From Patella vulgata (Eukaryota; Mollusca; Gastropoda; Patellidae): a DNA stretch of 64,000 nt. The notes under the pieces are model-generated. The model was not told the origin of the DNA and did no database searches. It saw nothing but the letters and a program-made list of their open reading frames with translations. Each line of letters starts with the position of its first letter. Positions within the stretch are counted from its first letter, which is position 1. Position numbers and translations under genes: made by a program. Below, in pieces: positions 1 through 11,260 of this stretch. The stretch spans positions 33,623,540-33,687,539 of the forward strand of contig NC_065884.2 in the NCBI RefSeq assembly GCF_932274485.2. Reading direction: 5' to 3'.

Positions 1-638
1 TGTAAGTGTTTGTGATTTATGTAAAAAGTGCCATATTCTTGATATTTCCTTGTTAGATCTGTCACACTTTTAAATTACAATTAAATCATAATTGCAAAAT
101 TTATTTAAACATACATTATGCAAGAGCTAAATCTGATTAATGCAAGTCTTAATTTAGGCTTCAAATGTTATAGAAATTATACAATTAGATCTTTATTTAA
201 ACAACAAGCCCAAAATCAACTCTGTAGACCCACGGATGGCTCGGCTACAGCTCGGATTTAAATAGGATTTCACTTATTAATTAAATCAAATATGGCGCAC
301 CCTGATGAGAATACGTCAGTTAGATCGAGGCTAAATGATAGAGTGAACTTAGCGAGGCCGCTGTAGAGCGTTTCTGCATGCCATTGAAAACTTTACTTGA
401 TAATCGAGATATGTAGGTGGAGTTAACGCCTGTCAATCAAACGATCAGCCAAGGTTAAGGCACATTTCACTACCATTTCTAGTCAAATATTACAACGATG
501 ATAACTATGTTCAGAATAAAGTAATTTGACTGAAATTTTCAATATATTCTTCTTTCATCATCTACTTTTGAACTGTTATAGCAAGAATGGTCAACTCTCT
601 ATAAAAATCTCCCATAATGTATCTTTAATTATTAACAG
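1..638. other. No gene recognised; probable intron or 5' flank of the transposase-like gene
   Basis: AT-rich sequence with no convincing coding frame or repeat structure. The exon starting at 639 has a proper acceptor (TTAACAG) and begins in mid-protein, so this stretch is most simply an intron. Relatives of the gene recalled from other animals carry a cysteine-rich, often THAP-like N-terminal part. None is visible here. Confidence 0.4.
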
Positions 639-3600
639 GCACCAATTACAGTTTTAAACCATACCGCAGAAGTATTGGTGTGCAAGTTGGCGATACATAT
701 GTAGATAAAAATCTAACAGAAGAAGGGAATAAATCAAAATATGGTGACCTTTCTGATATTGGAGACTATGAATCAAACAGTGATACGAATAGTGAGGATG
801 AATCAGAGTTTGAATATAGGCCTGAATCTACAGACGAATCATCAGATGTGAGCAGTCTAAGGTAGCTTAACCTTTCATTTATTCATACACTAATTCATTT
901 TATGATTACTTCCATTCAATCACTCACAGTCCATAAGTAAAGTTTCTCACCCAGTCAGTCTAAGTAAGTGATGGTTGCATTTGCATTTTTTTCTCTAGTT
1001 GTAAGCTATTCAAATATGGCTATAATTTTAATTCTGCTACCAAGAGCTTAGTTATTTATACTGAAGTGTTCTGTCTTTTTCAGTAATGGAGAGTCAGAAG
1101 ATCCTTATACACAAAGAAATTTTATTATTAACAAGTCCACTTTACTGCAACTTTTCCAAATGTGTCATGTTTGCTATTCCTCATCTACTAATAGCAGAGT
1201 GACTACCACTTTTGGTACACTAATTAAAGTGGTTAGCGAGTGCAATTTTTGTGGACATATTTATAACTGGACGAGTCAGCCTTTCATTGGTACTATCCCT
1301 GCAGCTAATTTGATGATGTCTTGTGCTATTTTATTTTCGGGATCTCTACCTACTCAGTCTTTACGACTTTTTGATTTTATGAACATCAACCACATATCAT
1401 CCTCAACATACATGGAGCATCAAAAGTTTTATTTGTACCCAGCTGTGACTGAGAACTGGCAAGATTTTCAAGATACATATATTCAGAGAAAGCGAGGTAG
1501 TACCATTGTTGTTGGAGGTGATGGTCGTGCCGACACACCAGGACACTGTGCAAAGTATGGGTCTTATTGTATGATGGATCTAGACGAGAACAAAATCATC
1601 ACTGTAGAATTGATTCAGGTAAAAACTATTTTTGTGCACTGCATATGTTTTAATAGTATGATGTAATCTTGGTCATCTGTTATTCTACATCAATTAATGT
1701 ATTCCTTAGTCAGAATAAAGATAATTATGAGCAAGTTTATTTTCCATTTTGAATTTTTTTATATCACTATGTTATACTGTTTTTGATATCCCTATATTTC
1801 AGAGTAATGAAGTTAAATCCAGTGTACATATGGAGAAAGAAGGACTTATCCGCTGTGTTGACTGGCTGAAAACCTACAATATAGATATAGGAACATTTGT
1901 ATCAGACAGGCACCTACAAATCCAAAAGTGGGTCAGAGAAAATTTAGATGGCACAAATCATTTCTATGATGTGTGGCATGTGAGCAAGGGTAATATTATT
2001 TTTAAAGTTTGCAAAAAGTAAGTTGAGGTATTTTTAAAGATACTTGAATCTAGCACACTGCACCTCTCAACATGGAATTTAGCCACAATTCAAACTTACT
2101 TTATGCCAACCATCTTTATATAATGTGAAGAATATGTTTATCTATAACACATTGTTTCCTTGCAATACTCTGGGTGTTATTAACCAAAAAAAATGCTCTT
2201 GTTAAGGCCATTGTTTACATTTAGCATTTTTTATATTCTATAGGTCTAAAGAAAAAAATGGCATCATTGTCAAAAGAAAAAGAATGCGAAGATGTGGGTT
2301 TGTGGACAAAAAGCATCATAAACCACCTGTATTGGTCAGCTGGCTCCACTGAAGATGGAGATGGGAATGTTATGTGGGCGAAGTGGGAGTCCATATGCAA
2401 CCATGTTCAAAATGTACGAGGGGCATAGTGAATTTTTTCCAAAATGTTATCATGAGGATGGATTGAAAAGAAAATGGCTAAAACCAGGTAATATATTAAT
2501 GTTTAAGTGGCATTTAGTAATATTGGGGATCCTTGTCGAAATGTGGTGCTATATTATAAACCAGTGATTGTTTCCCATAAAACTGTGTTCTGCTAAGGTA
2601 ATATATTACATGACCACCTTTGATCGTTAATATTACCCAGGTTTCTAATTCCATATTTGGATCTTTGTTACAAGAATAATTTAATTACAGGTACTAAAGC
2701 TTGTGAGAAGTTGACAGATTTACTAACTACAAATCAAGTAAGAGAGATGTCAAGAAACTTTCTCCGATCTACCAAACATCAAATATAGAAGCCTACCATA
2801 GTGTCGTAAATCATTTTGCCCCTAAAATGATAGGGTTTTCGTTTCATGGAATGCATTGCAGGTAACTAATGCTAAAATATACCGTCAAAGATGTGTGTGA
2901 GCATTGAATTGAATCCAAGCTGGGATGTTGTCTGCAGGTCATATTTTAATTTTTTTTTAAAGTTGTTTCAATGTACCGTTAAATATTAATTAGAACTCTT
3001 AAAAATGTGATTCTCCAATATTGTTATTTTAAGAACATATGTTGGGATGGATTCCCCAAATTTTTTAAAAAGTTGTTTCAATGTACGTTAAATATTAATT
3101 AGAGCTCTAAAAAATGTGATTCTCTATTATTGTTATTTAAAGATTCCCAAAAATTGTTCAACATCGTTATTTATTTGAATTTTATAATTCATTCCTTCTG
3201 TATCTAACATGTGGAAATTTAAATCAGGTATAAATGTCTTAGAAATTTTTGTTCATGGCAATTATTCCCAGTTCTAATTTAACAGTTTCTTATTCTTTGT
3301 TTTAGACTTTTAATTGCTGCACTCCATTACAACGAAAATAGTACACGAAATCAAGCTGTTACTAAAGATGGTAGACCAAAATTTGATGTAATCTATCCAA
3401 AATATAAAAAAGGAGATTATATAGTTAGGGAGTGCAAAGAGCCAACATCTTATAGTATGTATTATTGGAATAAGTCACCTATTATGTAATTTGCTGAAAA
3501 TTATAAAGAATAATGATTTTTTTCAATGAAATGAAATAAAAACGTTCTGCTCAAACTGGGCTATTGAAGATGGTTACTTTCAATGGAACAATTTTGAATT

Positions 3601-3828
3601 TATTGTTTGCGTTATGGTTTAGATTTTACTTTTTGAAAAAAATAACACTGGTCTTGTATTATTTCAGAGTATGTTAAAAGCCTCATTCAATACGCAGCGG
3701 AAAAGTGTGACAATCAAAACAGAACTGCAATTCTTTTGAGATTCCCACCACCATTATGCTCCGGTTATGTTCACCCACTAAAAGAAGATGCTGTGAAGTT
3801 AAAAACTTCACGATTTCCAAATAAATAA
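639..3828 (+). pseudogene. Transposase-derived, intron-bearing gene (3' seven exons), two frameshifts
   Basis: Seven exons are seen, with introns removed at GT/AG sites: 639-861, 1084-1618, 1803-1989, 2244-2487, 2691-2861, 3306-3454 and 3668-3828 (TAA). All junction phases agree. The first exon encodes an acidic linker rich in D, E and S. Later exons carry conserved blocks: CHVCYSS, then a CxxC with GHIYNWTSQP, GGDGRADTPGHCAKYGSY, SDRHLQIQKW, YDVWHVSKG and HFAPKM. The aspartates in GGDGR, SDRH and YDVWH look like a DDE-type nuclease core, and YDVWHVSKG recalls the DxFHVVK block of ISL3-like transposases. I recognise the family as an uncharacterised one common in invertebrates and fish; its function is not known to me. 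One frameshift lies near 2420 in exon 4 and one near 2740 in exon 5; beyond each, the expected protein continues in another frame. Because every splice site is intact, this is a very young pseudogene, or the shifts are sequencing errors. The 5' exons lie left of the window. Confidence 0.72.
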
Positions 3829-4139
3829 GTTTAAAAATTCAGAATTAGTTTTTTATTTGTATAAATCCTTTATAATCCTGGGATGGAAATGTTTCTCTAA
3901 TTTTTGTCACAAAACAGGAAGGTAGTGCCACACGAACTTTTTTACCAAGGTATCCCCAACACCATCTTACAAACTGTCTGTACGAAGTGTAACGGCTGCG
4001 TCTGTAAGAAAAAGATACCTGCATCAAGCCAACATTATTATATTATTTTGGCATATATTTTTATATGTAATTGAAAACACCAATTCAAATGAGTATACAG
4101 ACAGATCAAGGCTTTTTCCTCCTGCAAGACAGATTTATT
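3829..4139. other. 3' flank, nothing recognised
   Basis: AT-rich DNA after the stop codon of the transposase-like gene. The stop overlaps AATAAATAAG (3820-3829), which could also serve as a polyadenylation signal. No other structure seen. Confidence 0.3.
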
Positions 4140-4516
4140 TAAAGCGAGAATTTCATATTTTCTAAGAAAGTCAAAACATAATTATTTCTATGTCCTTTGC
4201 TCAATAGGTTATCAACTCACTATTATACGACCATGGGCATTATTTCCCACCCTTAAAAATCATTGACACAGGAAATAATAACACAATTACCTCCCTTGTT
4301 TTCCCATTGCCTCCATGCATTAGCTATGTTCAAACGTTGGAATTTGAAGTTGAAAATGATATTTTTGCCACTTTCTCAGCTGACAAAAGTGATTTAGAGG
4401 AATGATAGGATTATTCTTTAACAAGGTAGGACTGTTTATGGATACCATCTATTTTAAGGCTTTATTTTAATAAATTTTAAAAATATAACTTAAAAATATG
4501 AAATTATAGCTTTAAT
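4140..4516 (+). repeat. Dispersed repeat, copy 1 (second copy at 63143-63530)
   Basis: About 375 bp is shared with 63143-63530 in the same orientation, including AACAAGGTAGGACTGTTTAT and a stretch starting ATTTCATATTTTCTAAG. Identity by eye is high, with small indels. No open frame. Neither end shows terminal inverted repeats, so the class is unknown. Confidence 0.75.
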
Positions 4517-4767
4517 ATACATACTCGGGTCCTGTTTCCTCTGTGTCACCATACTGTCGCAATCCATTGTAAATGCTTATAACGCTGCCATATCCAATGA
4601 AATAATGCTAACTCGCACTACGTCACGACTATTTTTAGTAACACGGGGTATACTCGCTGCCGTTCTGCGGACAGGTGATAATTTTGGAACTTTAACGGAT
4701 CATATCTTTTAAACTATTAGACTGATATTCGAAAAATAAAGTTTTACATTAATTTTAGACAATTGTC

Positions 4768-5896
4768 TTTCCACCCACAGCAACTTAAACGAGTGCCGGA
4801 CCCTTTCTTTAATATCTGATTGACTTTAAATTTATACATGGTGTTTAAGCTCATGAGACAAAGAAGCCTATTGATTTTCAACGATTTCCGATAATTACTG
4901 CCAGAGTTATGGCCCTTGATCACTTTGAAAAACCTTGTGGACGCTCTAGAGGCTAAAGTTAATATCCGATTGACTTTTAATTTATACACAGTGTTTAAGA
5001 TCATGAGACGAAGAAGCCTATTGATTTTCAGCGATATACGATAATACTGCCAGAGTAATGGCCCTTGATCACTTTGAAAAATCTTGTGGACGCTCTAGAG
5101 GCTAAAGTTAATATCCGATTGACTTTAAATTGATACACAGTGTTTAAGGTCATGAGATGAAGAATCCTATTGATTTTCAGCGATTTCCGAGAATTTTTGC
5201 TAGAGTTATGACCCTTGATCACTTCAAAAATTCTTATAGACGCTCTAGAGGCTAAAGTTAATATCCGATTTACTTTAAATTTATACACAGTGTTTAAGGT
5301 CATGAGACGAAGAAGCCTATTGATTTTCAGCGATTTCCAATAATTACTACCAGAGTTATGGCCCTTGATCACTTTGAAAAATCTTGTGGACGCTCAAGAG
5401 GCTAAAGTTAATATCCGATTGACTTTAAATTTATACACAGTGTTTAAGGTCATGAGACGAAGAAGCCTATTGATTTTCAGCGATTTCCAATAATTACTGC
5501 CAGAGTTATGGCCCTTGATCACTTTGAAAAATCTTGTGGATGCTCTAGAGGCTAAAGTTATCATCTGATTGACTACAGATTGATACACAGAGTTTAAGGT
5601 CTTTAGACGAACAAGTATATTGATTATCAATGAATCTTTATGTCTCAAACAGCTAAATCCATGATATTACATGTTTTGTATACTAAGCGTTAGCATGGGG
5701 CAGAACTTTATAAAAACCAAACAAATTCTAATGGTTTTCTGATAATTACTTAATGAGTTGTTACTCTTAATCAGATTTTAATGTAGTATAAATGTTTTAT
5801 TACCGAAAAAAGTAAAAATATGCGACAACTCTTGTTGACTGCCCGGACGATATAGCTGCTGTGGGCGTATGTTTCGTTGCCTGGCAACCTATCTTT
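4768..5896 (+). mobile_element. Helentron-like non-autonomous element, family A, copy 1 (5' end missing)
   Basis: Contains about five tandem monomers of 150 bp; 'AGAGTtATGGCCCTTGATCAC' recurs at about 4900, 5049, 5199, 5349 and 5499. A unique 3' part ends in GTGGGCGTATGTTTC, the hairpin GTTGCC-T-GGCAAC and CTATCTTT. The 5' terminus (ATACGCCCAC) is absent. Because 150 is divisible by three, a fake frame of 50-residue repeats stays open on the minus strand. The element sits against the AAACG-rich repeat at 5905-6235. Confidence 0.7.
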
Positions 5897-6245
5897 TTTA
5901 TATTCACCATTTTTATTCGCACTTCATATACAAATCAAAATGAACCGAACGGATAAACAGCTCGCAGGAAAATAAACGATTCATCTAATAGTTAAACATA
6001 GTAGATAAATTAACAGGTGTTGATTTTTAAACGCATCTCGTCTAATAAATAAACGCATTAGATAAGTCAACGCTTCGGCCATTTCTAAACGCCTCTCGGA
6101 GAAATTAAACGGTGTACCATTAAATTAAACTATAGTACTAATTAAACGATTTTTGTAATTTCCAAACGATTTTTATCAATATTAAATGATGTTTTGAAAT
6201 TAAACTATATGCATAGTTTTTATCGCTATAAACCCCTTATTAGAC
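5897..6245 (+). repeat. AAACG-rich diverged minisatellite
   Basis: AAACG or TAAACGATT recurs roughly every 15-25 bp. The same sequence type, including ATATTCACC...ATTCG just before it, occurs in both arms of the large foldback at 27.9-33.2 kb (inverted at 29640-29940, direct at 32250-32370). This stretch is probably a broken piece of the same family, with the family A element inserted at its left edge. Confidence 0.55.
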
Positions 6246-8165
6246 GATATAGGTGTTACAGTGTATCCATCTCTAGATAATGTGGGCATATCCTGCCTGG
6301 CAGCCGCTGGTTATCCACATTAGAAAACCGTTTGAATATATCACCGTTACACCGTAATGATGGTTGAGTTCGAACTTCGTGAAAATCAGACCAAAACTGC
6401 CAGACAAAATGGCTGCCCATCGTACGCTAACTAATAGTGTAAAAATATGGTATATCAAGGTTGTGGACTCTCTAGAGGTCACAATTTTCACCCGATTTTG
6501 ATGAAACTTACAATGCAAGTTTATAACCCAAAGATCTTGGTTCCTTTCGATATTCGTGCATATCGGATCGTAACTTCCTGTATTATGGCCCCTGATTGTA
6601 CGAAAATCACGTTTTTCACTTGTGATCCCTCTAGAGTTCACAATCATTATCTGATTTAAAAAAACTGTTCGAATACATCACCGTTAAACCGTAATGTTGG
6701 TTGAGTTTGAATTTTGAGAAAATCGGACGAAAAAACTGCCAGACAAAATGGCCGTCCCTCTACACAAATAGTGTAACATCTGGTATCACACTGATCAGCA
6801 GTGAATATTCGCTAGGCGCTACAATCACTGATAAGGATGACATCAATGCGACTTAATGAGTCTCCAATATTAACTTTTTTCCGCCGACAAATTATATTCT
6901 AAAACATTTTTTTGATGTATTAGAAAAATGAATAAAGACGTTTGACGTATTTGTAGGTAAAAACTATTTCCTATTTAGTGTGAATGGGTATTAAAATGAC
7001 TAAAAGGCAGCATTCTGCCTGAAGCAGTAATGTCTTATGTAAACAATGTATGCGCCATTCAGCCAATGATTGACGCCGCATGCTGTGACGGCACATGTTA
7101 AAGACAGTTGTCTTTTACAGAGATATTAGAGAAGACTCGTAATTCTCTGTGAAACAGATTGATCTGGTATATCAAGGTTATGAACCCGCTAGAGGTCACA
7201 ATTTTGATCCGATTTTGATGAAACTTGAATTGCATGTTGATAACCCAAAGATCTTGGTTGCTTTTGATATTTGCACATATTGGATGGTAACTTCCTGAAT
7301 TACGGCCCCTTATTGTACGAAAAATCGTGTTTTTAGCTTGTAGCCCATTTAGAGGTCACAATTATTATCTGATTTACAAAAACGTTCGAATATATCACCT
7401 TTACACTGTCATGTTGGTTGAGTTTGATTTTCGTGAAATTGGCTGACCCTCGTACACAGATAGTGTAAACATCTGGTATATCAAGGTTGTGGACCCTCTA
7501 GAGGTCACAATTTTGATCCGATTTTGATGAAACTTGAAATACTGGTTTGTAACCCACAGATCTTGGTTCCATTCGATATTTGTGCATATCGGATAATAAC
7601 TTTCTGAATTATCGCCCTTGATTGTACAAAATTTAGAGGTCACAATTTTTATCCGATTTAAAAAAAAACAAAAACGTCTGAATATATCACCATTACACAC
7701 TAAGATCTTAGTTCCTTCTGATAATCACGCATATCCGAACATAACTTCCTGGATTATGGCCCCTGATTGTTCGAAAAATAGCATTAGTGGTCACAATTTT
7801 TTTTCTGATTTTAAAAACCGTTAAATATATCACCATTCCACCATAATGAAAGTTGAATTCGAATTTCGGGAAAATTGAAATGAAACCGCACAACAAAATG
7901 GTTGCTATTTGTACGCAAATTGTATAAAAGTATGTAATATGAAGGTTGTGGACCCACTAGAGGTCACAATTTTTATCCAATTTTGATGAAACTTGAAAGG
8001 TAAGTTCATAACCCAAAGATCTTGGTTCCTGTCAATATTCGCGCATATCGGACCATATCTTCCTGGATGGCCCCTGATTGTACAAAAAATCACATTATTT
8101 TTTTAGCTCGTTCTCTGTCCATCTCTTGCAAAATGTGGGCATATCTTGCATGGCAACCGCTTGTT
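6246..8165 (+). mobile_element. Helentron-like family B, tandem-core cluster
   Basis: Repeated core units read GTGGACxCTCTAGAGGTCACAATTTT, GATCTTGGTTCCTTTCGATATT and ATTATGGCCCCTGATTGTACG. Two 3' ends are visible: AATGTGGGCATATCCTGCC..GGCAG (about 6280-6297) and AATGTGGGCATATCTTGCATGGCAA (about 8130-8155). Each has the inverted copy of the family 5' sequence just inside the end. Probably at least two overlapping copies. Interrupted by a separate insertion at 6787-7161. Confidence 0.6.
6787..7161. mobile_element. Small non-autonomous insertion (375 bp) with 9-bp flanking repeat
   Basis: This block does not match the surrounding family B core. It is bordered by the direct repeat ATCTGGTAT at 6778-6786 and 7162-7170, as a target duplication would look. 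The ends, CACACTGATCAGCAG and (reversed) CAATCTGTTTCACAG, share only a weak inverted match, so the superfamily is not settled. Confidence 0.5.
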
Positions 8166-8539
8166 ACACATTTTTAGAATATTGCAGCACACACGTTTTA
8201 GGATAGCGTAGTTTTAAACATATGTAAAATGACCACTTTAAGATAATTTATAGAAAATTCCACACAATTCATTCATTCCCAAACGGCTGCCAGATTTTAA
8301 GTCGACTACTAGGCCTATCATACCTGACCAATATCAAAAATTTAGAGACATAACATTTTGGGTAAGAGAGTTTTGAAATTATTGTAAAAATTGGTCGAAA
8401 TATGTCAAATTTTGCCAAAATCAACAATTTTGGGTTGTACCGACAGTTGTTCGTTCAAAAAGTCATGTGACTTCTGTCGCCTAAGGGTCCCCATGAAAGA
8501 AGTATTGTTGAAATTTGCTGACCCCCCATGTTGTAATTT
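8166..8539. other. No gene recognised
   Basis: AT-rich sequence between family B and a family A 5' end. I see no coding exon, inverted termini or tandem structure. Confidence 0.3.
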
Positions 8540-9158
8540 TTTTTTTATATGCCTACATTCAAATGTGGTCGTATATTGTCGTCTCCCTCATCCGTCCGGG
8601 GGGTGGATGCAGTGGTGGCGCCAGCCGCCGGTGATTGGAGGGGCAAAGCTGGGGCAGAGTCCAAGGTTAAGGGGGCAAAGGCACGAGCTTCAACAGGGGT
8701 AGGGGGCCTCCCCCAGAAAATTTTGAAAAACAGGTTGCCGGAAATGCAGCCTGGCAGTATTTCAGGCACTGATCGATGAGGTAAAGTGTCAAACGAACGG
8801 ACTTGCGAATCACGACGAAGCCCACTTCGTCAAAGTAGGGAGTCCTCCCTCAGAAAATTTTGAAAAGTAGACTGCCAGAAATGCTGTTTTACAATATTCT
8901 GTCAGGCACCGATCGTCGAGATAAATAGATCTGCCCAGATACCGTTCCTCGCCTGATCACTAGTTTATCCGACTAGAGAACAAAATGTCAAACAAACGGA
9001 CTTGCGAACCTCAACGAATCCCCCTTGTGAGCCCCAAAGTAGCGAGTCCATTGGGGACCTGTCGGAAATGCTCTACAACATGCAAGTTTATGACTAAGTG
9101 GGGATGTGGGATTTATTCACCGTAGAAGGTGTTGATTACCGAAACGTATCACAAATAC
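8540..9158 (+). repeat. Family A 5' terminus followed by GC-richer duplicated repeat
   Basis: 8540-8602 is a family A 5' end (TATATGCCTACATTCAAATG, then GTGGTCGTATATTGTCGTC). After CAGTGGTGGCGCCAGCC (8610-8626), which resembles hAT-type termini such as CAGTGGCGG, comes a GC-richer block. Its unit CTCCC(C/T)CAGAAAATTTTGAAAA...CAGGCAC(T/C)GATCG appears twice, near 8707 and 8850. GTCAAACxAACGGACTTGCGAA also appears twice, near 8788 and 8988. A matching right terminus was not found. Confidence 0.45.
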
Positions 9159-9730
9159 TTTTTTATACGCCCACATTGAAATGTGGTCGTATATTGTCGT
9201 CGCCCCAGTCCGTCCGTCGGTTCGTCGGTCTGGCGTCCACAATTGCTTGTGGACGCTCTAGAGGCTAAAGTTAATATCTGATTGACTTTAAATTTATACA
9301 CAGTGTTTAAGGTCTTGAGACGAAGAATCCTATTGATTTTCAGCAATTTCCGATAATTACTTGATCACTGAAAAATCTTGTGGTCGCTCTAGAGGCTAAA
9401 GTTAATATCCAATTGACCATAAATTTATACACAGTGTTTGAGGTCATGAGATGAAGAAGCCTATTGATTTTCAACAATTTCCGATAATTACTGCCAGAGT
9501 TATGGCCCTTGATCACTTGTGGACACTCTTAAGGCCAAAGTTAATATCCATTGACTTTAAATTTATTCACAGTGTTTAAGGTCATGAGACGAAGAATCCT
9601 ATTGATTTTCAGCGATTTCCGATAATTACTGCCAGAGTTATGGCCCTTGATCACTTCAAAAAATCTTGTGGATGCTCTAAAAGCCAAAGTTAATATCCGA
9701 TTAACTTTAAATTTATACACAATGTTTAAT
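9159..9730 (+). mobile_element. Helentron-like family A, copy 2, cut off by a LINE
   Basis: A complete family 5' end (TTTTTTATACGCCCAC..GTGGTCGTATATTGTCGTC) is followed by CCACAATTGCTTGTGG, a small hairpin, and about three 150-bp core monomers. The core stops inside a monomer after GTTTAA at about 9730, where the LINE begins. No family A 3' end follows the LINE, so the right half is lost. Confidence 0.7.
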
Positions 9731-10870
9731 TATCAGAAAACTATTAGAACTTTAGAACTCCACCGTGGGCTATATCTCCCCCAAAGATTGATTTCCATCT
9801 TACACAACATAAAAAGAGAGATACTAGCTCTACGGTGTTTCAGTCTCTCTTTCGAGAGCTGAGGTCTAAATATGGTGATTATGCTCCAATTTATACAGAT
9901 GGTTCGAAAGATGGTGATCGGGTAGCTTCGGCTAACATGACACCATCTGAGACCATTTCTGTCCGCCTTCCACCTGCTGCTTCCATCTTTACAGCTGAAC
10001 TCCAGGCCATTCTTCAGGCTTTGGAGTTCATTAAATCAACATCTGATTTAAAATATATAATTTTTACTGATTCTTTGTCCTCACTACAAGCAATAAATAA
10101 TAAACAGCTTGAACACCCATTAGTAGCAGACATTTATGGTCTGTTACTATCAAACGAGTTCATCAGCAAGGACATTGTCCTTTGCTGGCTCCCCAGTCAC
10201 ATGGATATAAAAGGGAATGATCAAGCAGATTTAGCTGCCAAGTCTGCCTTAGATCTTCCCTTATTCGAATTTTTATGACCGCTGGCAACGGTCTTGGGAT
10301 CTTGCAGGCACAAACAAACTTCATCACATAAAGCCTCTCCTTGAAGAATGGCCAAGCTCCTACACGTCTAACAGGAGAGATGAAGTTATTTTGTGTCGCT
10401 CTCGCATTGGTCATACTTTTTTAACTCATATTTTCATTTTGAAGCGAGAGCCTCAACCGGAATGTGTTCACTGTCATGTTCCTTTGACAGTGAGCCACAT
10501 CTTGATTGAGTGCAAACATCTCAAGTATATTAGATCTAAATACTACCGTTGCCAGTCATTACGTCAGCTATTTGCTCAACCGGAGCTATAGGATAAAGTG
10601 CTAACATTTTTAAAAGAGACAAACCTTTATTCTCAATTTTAATTGTATATATTTAATCATGTATATTGTTTTAAATATTTATATATGTAAAAGATTTGTT
10701 ATATTTATTTTTAATTATATATTTTCTGTGATATTTGTTTTTATTTACATATATAAATTCAATTATGTGATATTGTTTTAATTTGTCTCGTTAGATTCAC
10801 CATATGTTTGGCGCAATATAGCTCGGTTGGAGCTGACGTGCCATTAAACAACATTTCATTATATTTCATT
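9730..10870 (+). mobile_element. 5'-truncated non-LTR retrotransposon (I/Nimb-like), RNase H end
   Basis: Only the C-terminal end of ORF2 remains. An RNase H domain runs from IYTDGSKDGD (about 9889) through FTAELQAI, IIFTDSLSSL and LPSHMDIKGNDQAD (to about 10240), with the catalytic D-E-D-D residues in place. A CxxC...H...C knuckle (CVHCHVPLTVSHILIEC) follows at about 10463-10512. Two frames cover this stretch, with a shift near 10270. The 3' UTR ends in GAGCTGACGTGCCATTAAAC and ATTTCATT repeats, typical of I-group LINEs. Upstream EN and RT are missing, as expected of 5' truncation on insertion. The 5' junction falls within a family A monomer. Confidence 0.75.
9835..10278 (+). CDS. RNase H domain of the truncated LINE
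   Basis: The open frame covers the RNase H fold of a non-LTR element. Visible active-site residues are D in YTDGSK, E in FTAELQA, D in FTDSLSS and the late D in GNDQADLAA. RNase H removes RNA from the RNA-DNA hybrid during element copying. The frame is lost after LPLFEF near 10275, where the normal continuation (a helical linker and the zinc knuckle) goes on in another frame to about 10590. A relic, with no sign of its own promoter. Confidence 0.7.
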   Translation: MFQSLFRELRSKYGDYAPIYTDGSKDGDRVASANMTPSETISVRLPPAASIFTAELQAILQALEFIKSTSDLKYIIFTDSLSSLQAINNKQLEHPLVADIYGLLLSNEFISKDIVLCWLPSHMDIKGNDQADLAAKSALDLPLFEFL

Positions 10871-11260
10871 TGACGCATTGGGGTCATCAGAGGGTGAACC
10901 GTATTGACACTCAGTGATCCACGACTTTCTGTTTTGGAGTTATGCCCACTTTGCTGAAAACCTTGTTAATGCGATAGAGACTACAGTTCGTTCGGATGGG
11001 ACGAAAAACCGAGGTCCCGTGTACATATTGGCATGCACGTAAAAGATCCCTTGCAGTTGCAATTTGATATAAGAGTAGGCTGTAGCGCCGCTGCCCAGGC
11101 AAAATTTCCCTCATAGCACACTTATGGCGTATGCCCGTCTTCATTAGCCCAGTTTAGGAGCAGAACAGTAGGACGTTAAACCCCATTTCATTTCATGCAT
11201 TGGTATCGTTGAGGATGAACCTTGTTGATTTAGAACATTTTTGGATTTCTTGATGACATC
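10871..11260 (+). repeat. tRNA-derived SINE (5'-truncated) inside another repeat
   Basis: From about 10993 to 11196 the sequence matches the 3' two thirds of the SINEs at 22329 and 47766: GGTCCCGTGTA, CACGTAAAAGATCCCTTGCAG, AAATTTCCCTCATAGCACAC, then CAGTAGGACGTTAAACCCC and ATTTCATTTCA. The tRNA-like head is absent. It is flanked by two versions of GCATTGG..TC..GAGG.TGAACC..TTGA (about 10876 and 11199), probably two monomers of the repeat it entered. Confidence 0.7.

Noticed and set aside
4768-5600. CRISPR-like array (regular 150-bp repeats)
   Set aside because: No short repeat/unique spacer pattern; whole monomers are alike, and this is eukaryotic DNA with spliced genes.
5028-5648. Open minus-strand frames encoding repeated VIKGHNSGSNYRKSLKIN...
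   Set aside because: They are translations of the 150-bp family A core; 150 is divisible by three, so frames stay open. The same peptide appears at 9149, 24542, 31163, 47352 and 49437 in equally non-genic repeats.
8545-8779. Overlapping frames on both strands in the GC-richer block
   Set aside because: Long frames on both strands come from local GC content and duplication, not from protein-like sequence.
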